From Ignavibacteriales bacterium (GTDB lineage Bacteria > Bacteroidota > Ignavibacteria > Ignavibacteriales > Ignavibacteriaceae), in contig JADJIH010000029.1 of NCBI GenBank assembly GCA_016707115.1, forward strand, positions 1-64,000: a stretch of 64,000 bases of DNA, written 5' to 3'. A program made the translations under genes and the position numbers. Under the pieces are notes generated by a model. The model was not told the DNA's origin. It made no database searches and worked only from the letters and a program-made list of their open reading frames with translations. Below, in pieces: positions 7,069 to 14,813 of the stretch; position 1 is the stretch's first letter; every line of letters begins with the position of its first letter.

Positions 7069-8136
7069 TTAATTGAATCCTGAAATTTTTACTTTTGATT
7101 TGGGTTTAACCTGTAAAATACCTGAAGTAATAACTGTATCTCCTTTTTGTAATCCGGATATAATTTGAACACGTGTTTCTTCCCTTATCCCAATCTCAAC
7201 ATTTTGAGCATTCACAATCCCGTTTTTATAAAGAAACACTTTTTGTCCTTTTAGTTCAGGAACTATTGAAACAGTAGGAATTAAAATTGCATCTACAATT
7301 TGTTTAAGGTTTAATTCCACATTAGCAAAAGCACCAGGTATTAATTCTTTATACGATGAATTGCAAATAGCTCTGATTTGTAGAGTTCTTGTTCCAGGAT
7401 TAATTTTTGGTTCGATAGCATAAACCTTTGCTTGAAATAGTCGGTTACTTCCGCTTATTTTAAATTCAAGTTCATCACCTGTTTTTACAGAGGTAGAATA
7501 TTTTTCGGGAATTGAGAAATCAACCTTAATACTGTTAAAATCTTGTAATCGTGCCATAACTGTAGCTGTGGTAACGTAACTGCCCTCACTAACTGATCGC
7601 AATCCAACGATACCACCGAAAGGTGCTCTTATCTCTGTTTTATCTATTTGTGCTTTAATTAAATCATAATCAGCTTGATTGACATTTAACTCGCCGACTG
7701 TATTATCATACTCTTCCTGGCTAATCAAATTTCCATCACGTAATTGTCTTTGTCTTGATTCTTTTTCTTCAGATAATTTTACTTTTGATTCTGCTCTTCG
7801 TAATTGTGCTTGTAAATCAGCGTCATTTATTTTTATTAAAAGATCGCCTTTATTTACATAGCTTCCTTCTTTAAAAAGTATTTTGATAATCTTTCCGGAA
7901 ATTTCACTTCGTAGTTCAACTTCCTCGTTGGCAAGAATTGTTCCTGTTGTATATACACTGTTACTTAATGTTTCTAACGAAACAATGTGAGCTTTAACCG
8001 GAACAACCATATCCGGTCGTCCGATAGGCATAATTGCTCCGCTTTTAGTAGAGGACAATATCTTTGGAAGAAAAACAATTGCGAGAACAATTAAAATAGT
8101 TATTGCTATTAGTATTTTTTTTATGTTTTTATTCAT
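7069..8136 (-). CDS. RND periplasmic adaptor (membrane fusion protein)
   Basis: The product is 355 residues. One N-terminal membrane anchor (about 6-26) is followed by a biotinyl-lipoyl-like half-motif (GTILANEEVELRSEISG, near residue 67), a short coiled-coil hairpin rich in Gln/Glu/Arg (about 105-150), the second lipoyl half (IRAPFGGIVGLRSVSEGSYV), then beta-barrel and membrane-proximal domains ending at GDTVITSGILQVKPKSKVKI. This is the HlyD/AcrA family that links an RND pump to its outer-membrane channel. The short hairpin is of the Bacteroidota type. It is transcribed just before the pump gene. Confidence 0.93.
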   Translation of the reverse strand: MNKNIKKILIAITILIVLAIVFLPKILSSTKSGAIMPIGRPDMVVPVKAHIVSLETLSNSVYTTGTILANEEVELRSEISGKIIKILFKEGSYVNKGDLLIKINDADLQAQLRRAESKVKLSEEKESRQRQLRDGNLISQEEYDNTVGELNVNQADYDLIKAQIDKTEIRAPFGGIVGLRSVSEGSYVTTATVMARLQDFNSIKVDFSIPEKYSTSVKTGDELEFKISGSNRLFQAKVYAIEPKINPGTRTLQIRAICNSSYKELIPGAFANVELNLKQIVDAILIPTVSIVPELKGQKVFLYKNGIVNAQNVEIGIREETRVQIISGLQKGDTVITSGILQVKPKSKVKISGFN

Positions 8137-8185
8137 TGGATTATTCTATTAAGAACCTAAATAAACTTTTTTGTTTTCAAAAGTC

Positions 8186-8216
8186 AAAAATAAAAAAGCC
8201 CCGAAAACTCGAGGCT
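8186..8216 (-). terminator. rho-independent terminator after the L31 gene
   Basis: On the minus strand AGCCTCGA pairs with TCGGGGCT (8216-8197, loop GTTT, one G-T pair). It is followed by TTTTTTATTTTT. It lies 29 nt past the L31 stop and before the adaptor gene, so it separates the efflux operon from the upstream genes. Confidence 0.8.
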
Positions 8217-8244
8217 AAAATAACTACAAATACACACAAAATTA

Positions 8245-8493
8245 TTATTGTTTCTTGCTGTACTTTTTGTTGAATTTTTCAACTCTACCTGCTGTATCAA
8301 GCAACTTCTGTTTTCCCGTAAAGAAAGGATGTGAGCCGCTTGAAATTTCCAATTTAACTAACGGATAAGTATTTCCATCTGTCCATTGAATAGTATCGCT
8401 GGTCTTTATCGTAGAGCGAGTTAAAATTGCAAAATCACAGGATGTATCTTGAAATACAACTGGTTTATATTCTGGGTGAATTCCTTTTTTCAT
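8245..8493 (-). CDS. rpmE2: 50S ribosomal protein L31, type B
   Basis: The product is 82 residues and starts MKKGIHPEYKPVVFQDTSC. The motifs YPLVKLEISSGSHPFFTGK and RVEKFNKKY are characteristic of the longer type B form of bL31. The zinc-binding CxxC of type A is missing; the single early Cys is not part of such a pair. In other bacteria the type B form takes over under zinc limitation, but here it may be the only copy. The gene is followed by a strong terminator. Confidence 0.95.
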   Translation of the reverse strand: MKKGIHPEYKPVVFQDTSCDFAILTRSTIKTSDTIQWTDGNTYPLVKLEISSGSHPFFTGKQKLLDTAGRVEKFNKKYSKKQ

Positions 8494-8577
8494 AAAAATC
8501 CTAAATAATGGTTTTTCTTAAAATCGTGGCTGTAAATATAGACGTTTCGAAAGTATTATCCAATATAACTTTTAAGG

Positions 8578-9286
8578 CTATTTGTTTGAATTTTGCTCTG
8601 TTTTTGAGCTTTTTCCAGTTTGGACTTTCATTTTTAACTGCTGAACTTCTTTTTTCTCTTCTGTTGAAAGATTTCTCTGCATAAAGTTAAGATTATCCTT
8701 GCTAATCTCAGCCGCCGAAGTTGTTACTGGTGAAGGTACTGCGCTACCGCCTAAACTTCTGGTTTCTTCGGATTTAAAACTATCCGATTCCAATTTGCCA
8801 GAGATCAGCTCATCCGCAAGTGATTTATCAACCCCTTTCGAATTCATCTCAGATCGCTCTTCATAAACAACATTTGGCAGAACTTGTGTTTCCGTTTCTT
8901 TTGTTTCAACTAATCCTTCATTTTAAAATACTAGGTTCTTCTTTAACTCTATCAGATTTCTTTAATTGTTCAACCGGTATTTCTTCAATTGATTCAATAA
9001 TAACCAAGTCTTCACGTAATCTTGGTGCAATGTTAAGCGGATCTTCCATTTCTTCTGAATTAATATCCACAACAAAAAATATAATTGCCGCTGATGCTAA
9101 GGCAACCGCTGCGGGTGCCAGTTTACCTGGGGTAAGTATTCTATCCCAAAAACTTTCTTTTTTTTCTAATTCAGATGAATTGATTTTTCTTAACAGTTCT
9201 GTTTCAAAATTTTTGGGCGCATCAACTTTGGGAAGATTTTTTAAATCATCTAATAATTTTTTATATGTTTTTTCTTCTTCATTCAT
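8578..9286 (-). CDS. membrane anti-sigma factor, frame broken near 8920
   Basis: The gene begins 11 nt after the ECF sigma factor gene, the usual place for its anti-sigma factor. The N-terminal part (122 residues before a stop) is acidic and helical, with KNFETELLRKI near residue 26 and one membrane segment (APAAVALASAAIIFFVV, about 56-73). Reading on after removing one base in the TTTTAAAATG stretch gives a continuous second part with KETETQVLPNVVYEERSE and a Gln/Lys-rich tail, ending at 8578. The span is 709 nt, one base more than a whole number of codons, so a single extra base explains the break. The full protein would be about 235 residues. It could be a sequence error or a real truncation that leaves only the sigma-binding and membrane parts. 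Confidence 0.65.
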
Positions 9287-9297
9287 TTCATTATACC

Positions 9298-9885
9298 TTA
9301 ATCATTATAAATATCTTTTAGATATTTCTGTAACTCTGCCCTGCCGCGGTTTATCCTTGATTTTACAGTACCAACTTCAATTTTCATTATATCTGCAATT
9401 TCTTCGTATGATAATTCCTGCACATCTCTAAGTATTACTGCCTCACGATAAGAATCTCTAACCTTTAACAAAGCTTTCTGAATAATTTCATTTTTCAGAT
9501 TCATATCAGCGGCAACATCCGGGCGATTAGAATTATCTGGAATATCAAAAGCTTTATCTTCTTCTCCAAAACTACTTATTGAGAAAAAATTTCTTCTGCG
9601 TTTCCGCTGATACTCCGTCCTCGCAAGATTACCCGCAATTGTATAAATCCAGGTTGAAAACTTTGCTAAGGAACTGTAATTATCTTTGTATCGATAAACT
9701 TTTACAAAAGTATCCTGCACAACATCAACACAAGAATCATAATCCCCAAGAAATCTATAAACATAATTAGTTAAAGGATTTTTGAATCTCTGAACTAAAA
9801 TTTCAAAAGCTTTCTCATTTCCATTGCTTTGAAATTCAAGAATCAGTTCTTCATCAGTAAATTCGCTAAGACTTCTATCCTTCAA
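9298..9885 (-). CDS. ECF RNA polymerase sigma factor, RpoE-like
   Basis: The product is 195 residues. Region 2 contains ALVQRF-type and VYRFLGDYDSCVDVVQDTFVKVY sequences with FSTWIYTIAGNLARTEYQRK. Region 4 contains LRDVQELSYEEIADIM and VGTVKSRINRGRAELQKYL, a helix-turn-helix for the -35 element. The start is a TTG at 9885: no in-frame ATG is available and a stop codon lies 15 nt upstream. No clear Shine-Dalgarno is seen. Its partner anti-sigma gene follows at once. The signal it answers to is unknown; Bacteroidota relatives often handle envelope stress. Confidence 0.92.
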   Translation of the reverse strand: MKDRSLSEFTDEELILEFQSNGNEKAFEILVQRFKNPLTNYVYRFLGDYDSCVDVVQDTFVKVYRYKDNYSSLAKFSTWIYTIAGNLARTEYQRKRRRNFFSISSFGEEDKAFDIPDNSNRPDVAADMNLKNEIIQKALLKVRDSYREAVILRDVQELSYEEIADIMKIEVGTVKSRINRGRAELQKYLKDIYND

Positions 9886-9979
9886 CGGTTTTATACTTTA
9901 TTAGTTGGATGTTTGTTTCAATTCCCGCACAAAATTTACAAAAAAGTTTAGAAAAGCTTTTGTGGATTTTAATTTTCAT

Positions 9980-10999
9980 TTAATCGGGGATTATTTCGGC
10001 AATTAATACACTTAATAGGGTATAATCATCAAGTGATGTGGTTTTAATCGATAAATCAGCTTTTAACAACGCTGCAAATGCATCTGTTAAATGTTTATCA
10101 GAATACATTCTCCGTGCGCTGTGATAATCTTTAAGATAAAATGGATGTGTGCCCATAATTCTTGCTACTTGAAATTCATTTGTGTTGGCAGTTGTTAATT
10201 CATTTAATCTAGCAAGGCTTATAAAATATTTATTTAACATCGCTATTACTTGAATCGGTTCCATTCCATTTTTCAAAAGATTAAACACCACTTTTAATGC
10301 AGCAGATTTATTTTTTTTTCCGATTGCATTTTGCAAATCAAATATGGTGTATTGTTTTAAAGATGTAGATAAACCACGAATGCTTTCAATTGTTATCTCT
10401 TTATTATCACCAACATAAATAAATATTTTTTCAAGTTGTGATTCTAAAGTATTTCTATTTTCACCCGAAATATCTGTTAGCAACTGTGCGTTATCATATG
10501 AAATAGTTTTCCTGCTTTTTTCAACTGTTGAAATTAACCAATCAATTAAGCTTTTGCCTTTTAGCTCTTTAGCTTCAAAAAGATATCCTCGGTTTGCAAG
10601 GGTTTTATAAGGTTCTGATGTGGGATTTGTTATTGTACCTTCATGCAGAAAAACAAGAACTGTAAATTCAGCAGGCGATTCAAAATAACTGACTATTTCT
10701 TTTTTTTCTTTTTTATCTTTTAATTTTTCGGCTTGCTTAACAATTATAAGTTTTTTTTCCGAACCGAAAGGAAAGGTTGAAGCTAATCCAATAATATTTG
10801 TAAAACTTTGATTTTCACCATACAAAATTTCCTTGTCAAAGTCTGATGTTATGAAAGGTTGAGCGGCTTTTTCAATTGCTTCAAAAGTTATATCAACACT
10901 GTACGAATCCTCTCCAAAAAGATAATAAACAGGCAAAATCTTTTTTTGCTTTAATTGCTTCTCAATATCCTGTATTGCAGGTGCTTTACTTTTTGCCAT
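9980..10999 (-). CDS. holA: DNA polymerase III delta subunit
   Basis: The product is 339 residues. The delta subunit is the clamp-loader wrench that opens the beta sliding clamp. Features include the N-terminal LPVYYLFGEDSYSVDITFEAI (the typical YLxGxD/E start), a degenerate ATPase-like core (PFGSEKKLIIVKQAEKL), a collar domain with LSTSLKQYTIFDLQNAIG, and the late HPFYLKDYHSARRMY motif common to HolA proteins. The gene is co-directional with its neighbours, with a terminator upstream that separates it from the cyclophilin gene. Confidence 0.9.
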   Translation of the reverse strand: MAKSKAPAIQDIEKQLKQKKILPVYYLFGEDSYSVDITFEAIEKAAQPFITSDFDKEILYGENQSFTNIIGLASTFPFGSEKKLIIVKQAEKLKDKKEKKEIVSYFESPAEFTVLVFLHEGTITNPTSEPYKTLANRGYLFEAKELKGKSLIDWLISTVEKSRKTISYDNAQLLTDISGENRNTLESQLEKIFIYVGDNKEITIESIRGLSTSLKQYTIFDLQNAIGKKNKSAALKVVFNLLKNGMEPIQVIAMLNKYFISLARLNELTTANTNEFQVARIMGTHPFYLKDYHSARRMYSDKHLTDAFAALLKADLSIKTTSLDDYTLLSVLIAEIIPD

Positions 11000-11016
11000 C
11001 TTCTACTTTAAAAACT

Positions 11017-11049
11017 AAAGATGACATCTTTCAAAAAGATGTCATCTTT
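11017..11049. terminator. symmetric terminator hairpin
   Basis: AAAGATGACATCTTT, a CAA loop, then AAAGATGTCATCTTT form a perfect 15-bp stem. T runs follow on both strands. It sits after the cyclophilin stop on the minus strand and upstream of holA. Confidence 0.75.
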
Positions 11050-11072
11050 TTTAATAATTCTAAATAATCTAT

Positions 11073-11642
11073 TTATCTTTTTTCTATTGTCACACTTTCC
11101 ATCACAACGTCTGCATATGGGCGGTCTTGCCCATCTTTTTTAACTCTTCCAATTGATTTCACAACATCCATTCCGTTAATCACTTTTCCAAATATTGTGT
11201 GATTTCCATTTAGCCATTTTGTTGCTGCTAAAGTTATAAAGAACTGACTTCCATTTGTGTTTGGTCCGGCATTTGCCATTGCAAGGATGCCTTCGCTATC
11301 AAATACAAGTTCCTTAACAATTTCATCATTGAACTTTTTGCCCCAAAAACTTTCACCGCCACGTCCTGTACCTGTCGGATCGCCGCCCTGAATCATAAAG
11401 CCATCAATAACTCTGTGAAAAATTACTCCATCGTAATAATTTTTGTTGGCCAGTCCAACAAAATTTTCAACAGTCTTTGGAGTTTGTGTGGCAAACAATT
11501 CAATTTCTATTGTGCCCATATTGGTTTTTATAACTGCAACCGTTGTGCTGTCACTCATTACTTGTGTTTCCTTTTCTTGTGAAAAAATATTCGTTGATAA
11601 AAATACTCCCATTATTACTGCTGCAAAAAATAGTTTTTTCAT
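11073..11642 (-). CDS. secreted peptidyl-prolyl isomerase, cyclophilin type
   Basis: The product is 189 residues with a signal peptide (hydrophobic 5-20, cleavage near FSQ). The cyclophilin core follows: VIKTNMGTIEIELFATQTP, FHRVIDGFMIQGGDPTGTG (catalytic Arg and Gln-Gly-Gly-Asp), NTNGSQFFITL, and the loop HTIFGKVINGMDVV. The protein speeds proline isomerisation during folding in the periplasm or as an exported enzyme. The active-site residues Arg, Phe, Met, Gln and His are present. It lies 8 nt after uppP and may be co-transcribed. Confidence 0.95.
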   Translation of the reverse strand: MKKLFFAAVIMGVFLSTNIFSQEKETQVMSDSTTVAVIKTNMGTIEIELFATQTPKTVENFVGLANKNYYDGVIFHRVIDGFMIQGGDPTGTGRGGESFWGKKFNDEIVKELVFDSEGILAMANAGPNTNGSQFFITLAATKWLNGNHTIFGKVINGMDVVKSIGRVKKDGQDRPYADVVMESVTIEKR

Positions 11643-11650
11643 TTAACCTC

Positions 11651-12499
11651 CTATGGATTTATGATATTTGAATAAAGTAAAACTAAAATTAAAACACCAA
11701 GTGCAATTCTGTAATAGATAAAAACAAATGTTGTGTTCTTTTTTAAAAACTTCAGAAGAAAATCAATTGCCAAATAACCGCTTACGGCAGAAACAATTGT
11801 GGCCACAATTAAATTAACTGTTAAATCATAATTAATATATTTAAGAGATTCAATCAATTGAAGCATTCCGCTTGCAAGTATTGCTGGAACACTTAACAAA
11901 AATGAAAATCTTGCTGCTACATCTCTTTTTAATCCAAGAAATAATCCACCTGTAATAGTTGTACCCGATCTGGAAGAGCCAGGGATTAGTGCAACTGCTT
12001 GCGCTAAGCCAATTAAAACTGAATCAAGTATAGTAACATTCTCAATATTCTTTTTGAACTTAGCGGTTTTTTCAGCAATTGCAAGAATTATTGCAAGCAC
12101 TATTAAACTACCGCTTATTACATACAAGTTTTTTGTTAAGGCACCTTCAATCAAATCTTTAAAGAGCAAACCAATAACTACAATTGGAATTGTTCCTAGA
12201 ATTATCATCCATCCCAGCTTTGAATTTGTTGATTGCTCAGAATACTTAACACGATTTTGTAAATTATTCTGTAAAAATTCTGTTAAGATATTCAAAAGAT
12301 CTTTCCAGAAATACACAAAAATTGAAAGCATCGTTCCCAGCTGGATAACCGCAATAAAGGAAGTCCAGTGTTCAGGATTTTCTTCTGAAATTAATCCCAT
12401 AAACTTTCCGGCAAGAGTTAAATGTCCTGTGCTGCTTATCGGAAGAAATTCTGTAATTCCCTGAACGATTCCTAAAATTATTGCTTCAATTAAACTCAA
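11651..12499 (-). CDS. uppP: undecaprenyl-diphosphatase
   Basis: The product is 282 residues and all-helical membrane. The two family signatures are GIVQGITEFLPISSTGHL near residue 11 and ALIPGSSRSGTTITGGLFLGL near residue 170. The BacA/UppP enzyme removes a phosphate from undecaprenyl diphosphate, recycling the lipid carrier for cell-wall and polysaccharide synthesis; extra copies give bacitracin resistance. The Glu and Arg of the active site (EFLPISS, SSRSG) are present. It lies in a minus-strand run of envelope genes. Confidence 0.96.
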   Translation of the reverse strand: MSLIEAIILGIVQGITEFLPISSTGHLTLAGKFMGLISEENPEHWTSFIAVIQLGTMLSIFVYFWKDLLNILTEFLQNNLQNRVKYSEQSTNSKLGWMIILGTIPIVVIGLLFKDLIEGALTKNLYVISGSLIVLAIILAIAEKTAKFKKNIENVTILDSVLIGLAQAVALIPGSSRSGTTITGGLFLGLKRDVAARFSFLLSVPAILASGMLQLIESLKYINYDLTVNLIVATIVSAVSGYLAIDFLLKFLKKNTTFVFIYYRIALGVLILVLLYSNIINP

Positions 12500-12508
12500 A
12501 CAAACTCC

Positions 12509-13138
12509 TTAAAATTGGTATGATATTCCTAATCTGATACCGAATGAAAGTGAATTAAAATTTATATCTTCGATTTTATTACCTTCTCCACTCGGTTCAA
12601 CTTCGCTTATTATATCATAACGAATATCCGCTCCAATATGTGCATAAACATTCTCTGCAATTGCAGTATTTCCTGCCGCCCGTAAAATAAATCCATACCC
12701 CAAAGATGAATAATTATCATCAAGAAATCCGGGGCGTTTTTCTGTTATTGATAAAAGTCTGATTCCTGCACCGCCTCCAAACTTAAAATTATAGCCATTT
12801 CCAATTAACACATAATTATAAAGCACAGAAGGCATTACTAACGAGTAAGTTAAATCATAATTACCGAGTGAGGAGCTTGCATTATAAGAACTAAGAAGAT
12901 AGCCTAATTCAATTTCTAATTGATTATTTTCTCCTATCATTCTCCCATATGCACCAGAGAAATTTATTGCGGAGCTAAAATCACTGAGTATTTCTGTGTA
13001 GTTTGCTTCCAAATAATTTTTCAAATCCGGTAAGCTCACAAAATCAATTCCCATTGAAGCTCTTACTTCGTTTTCAGTTTGCGCAAATGAAAACACAGAA
13101 ATGACAATTACCAATAAAGATGTTAAGATTTTTTTCAT
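12509..13138 (-). CDS. outer-membrane beta-barrel protein
   Basis: The product is 209 residues. The signal peptide is MKKILTSLLVIVISVFSFAQ. The mature part alternates polar and hydrophobic residues with Gly and aromatic residues and ends SFGIRLGISYQF, with the C-terminal Phe typical of barrels folded by Bam. It may be an 8- to 10-strand porin-like or adhesion barrel; no closer family is recognised. Its start overlaps the end of the flippase-like gene by four bases, so the two are translationally coupled. Confidence 0.7.
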   Translation of the reverse strand: MKKILTSLLVIVISVFSFAQTENEVRASMGIDFVSLPDLKNYLEANYTEILSDFSSAINFSGAYGRMIGENNQLEIELGYLLSSYNASSSLGNYDLTYSLVMPSVLYNYVLIGNGYNFKFGGGAGIRLLSITEKRPGFLDDNYSSLGYGFILRAAGNTAIAENVYAHIGADIRYDIISEVEPSGEGNKIEDINFNSLSFGIRLGISYQF

Positions 13139-14190
13139 ACTTCCCTAATTTCTGTTTCTACAACTTCAAGTAGATTTTCTTTTTGTTTGTTTACTATAAA
13201 AAACATAACCAATGCCGTAATTATAAATAAAATGTATCCAATGATGTGAGTTAAAAATGCATAAGCAACACTTATCGTTTCACTAAATCCAAATATTAAT
13301 ACTAATGTAGACTTTGCAAGTGTGTGATAAGAACCTGTGCTTCCAGGTGTTGGTATTATAACACCGATCGCACTAATGCTCATGATTATCCATCCCATTC
13401 CGAATGTAACCGGCTGGAAGTTTTGCATATCAAGCATTAGCATTCCAGCATAAGAGCCGAAAGCATATAAAAATATTATCGCAACAGTCCAAAATAATGT
13501 CCAAAAATAATTCTTAGTACCCTTTAAACTTGCAAACCCTTCGGCCAGCATTGTAAAGATATATGCCATTCTTTCAGCAAGTTTATGAGAAATTTTACCA
13601 ACAAACTTTATAATAATCTCTGAAAACTTTTCTTTTGATCTTAAAATCAATGAAAGAAAAACTATCGATAAAATTATAACCGCACCCATTATATACAGCG
13701 AAGATATTAGCCAAGGAAATTTTTCTGAAAGACTTACACTTGTTAAAAAAAGTGCAATGATGATAGAACCGCCCATAGAAATTATATCTATAATTCTTTC
13801 AAGTATAACCGTTCCAAACATTGATGAACGTGACAGCCCTTCCCACTTTCCGATTAGAACAGCACGTGTAACCTCCCCAAGTTTTGGAGTTACACAATTA
13901 ACCCCATACCCAACCATTAATGAGCCAAACAGATTTTTCATCGATGTGTCTGGCTTAACAGAATTAAGAATATATTTCCATCGGACAGCACGAAAATAAT
14001 GTCCGAGCATTGTAACAACTATAAAAATAAAAACCCAAAGTAAATTTGCATGCGATACAATATTTAAAACTTCACTAAAATCAACATCATAAAATGCGAT
14101 ATATAGAAATACCACTGCAAGTATTATAGAAAGACCATAGTTTATGATCATTCCTAAATTGCCAAATTTATTTTTCTTATCGAAGGTCAA
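13135..14190 (-). CDS. lysylphosphatidylglycerol-synthase-like integral membrane protein
   Basis: The product is 351 residues with about eight hydrophobic helices. It matches the membrane domain family of MprF/AglD (PF03706, UPF0104). Conserved stretches are FRAVRWKYILNSVKP near residue 65, VGYGVNCVTPKLGEVTRA near residue 92, and the late PTPGSTGSYHTLAKS. This family lacks the lysyl-transferase domain and is thought to flip lipids or lipid-linked sugars. It overlaps lolA by 14 bases, so the two genes are coupled. The substrate is unknown. Confidence 0.85.
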   Translation of the reverse strand: MTFDKKNKFGNLGMIINYGLSIILAVVFLYIAFYDVDFSEVLNIVSHANLLWVFIFIVVTMLGHYFRAVRWKYILNSVKPDTSMKNLFGSLMVGYGVNCVTPKLGEVTRAVLIGKWEGLSRSSMFGTVILERIIDIISMGGSIIIALFLTSVSLSEKFPWLISSLYIMGAVIILSIVFLSLILRSKEKFSEIIIKFVGKISHKLAERMAYIFTMLAEGFASLKGTKNYFWTLFWTVAIIFLYAFGSYAGMLMLDMQNFQPVTFGMGWIIMSISAIGVIIPTPGSTGSYHTLAKSTLVLIFGFSETISVAYAFLTHIIGYILFIITALVMFFIVNKQKENLLEVVETEIREV

Positions 14191-14773
14191 CTACAGTGGT
14201 TCCTTCCGGTGCAGTAAATGAAAATTTGGAGTCAGATAAATTTTGATTGAGCTTATAATTTGAAAATGAAACTTCCATTGTTCCTGATGCAGGATTTGAA
14301 ATAACTGCTTTATCTATCAAATTTTCTTTTGTGATGTATAGTTTTACTTCTCCAAGATTATTCTTATTTGATTTAGGTTTTAAAATCAATATCTGTTTAC
14401 TTCCTTCGGATGATAAACTTAAATCACACTCAGACGGATACTGATAAACAAGATAGTTTATCGATAACAATCCTGAGCCTGCTTCATCATAATCACTAAT
14501 TATAACTTTTTTATCTTTTTTGTTATAATTCCAGGAGGTTTTTCCATCAGCTACAATTGTTTGATTTCCGAATTCAATTCTGAGATTGTTATCTTTTTTG
14601 AAATACATCTTTCCGGATAGATTTGATTTACCATTTGATTTCTGAGAAACGTCAGTAGAAAGATCGGTAATAGAATCAAACTTATTCTGTAATGCTTTTA
14701 AGACTGATTCTGAACTTTGGGTAAATCCAATTGATGTATAAAAAAATACAAGAAGGCTTATTATAATTTTCAT
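14177..14773 (-). CDS. lolA: outer-membrane lipoprotein carrier protein LolA
   Basis: The product is 198 residues with a signal peptide (MKIIISLLVFFYTSIGFTQ). LolA carries lipoproteins across the periplasm. The fold signs are visible: LSTDVSQKS after the first helix, GKMYFKKDNNLRIEF, VADGKTSWNYNKKDKKVII and IDKAVISNPASGTMEVSFSNYKLN near the end. The Arg that gates the cavity is likely in NNLRIEF. It lies directly after ftsK, an arrangement common in the Bacteroidota/Chlorobi group. Confidence 0.9.
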   Translation of the reverse strand: MKIIISLLVFFYTSIGFTQSSESVLKALQNKFDSITDLSTDVSQKSNGKSNLSGKMYFKKDNNLRIEFGNQTIVADGKTSWNYNKKDKKVIISDYDEAGSGLLSINYLVYQYPSECDLSLSSEGSKQILILKPKSNKNNLGEVKLYITKENLIDKAVISNPASGTMEVSFSNYKLNQNLSDSKFSFTAPEGTTVVDLR

Positions 14774-14813
14774 TTCAAACTCTAAATGTTAGAAAAATAG
14801 TTTAACGTTTTGA

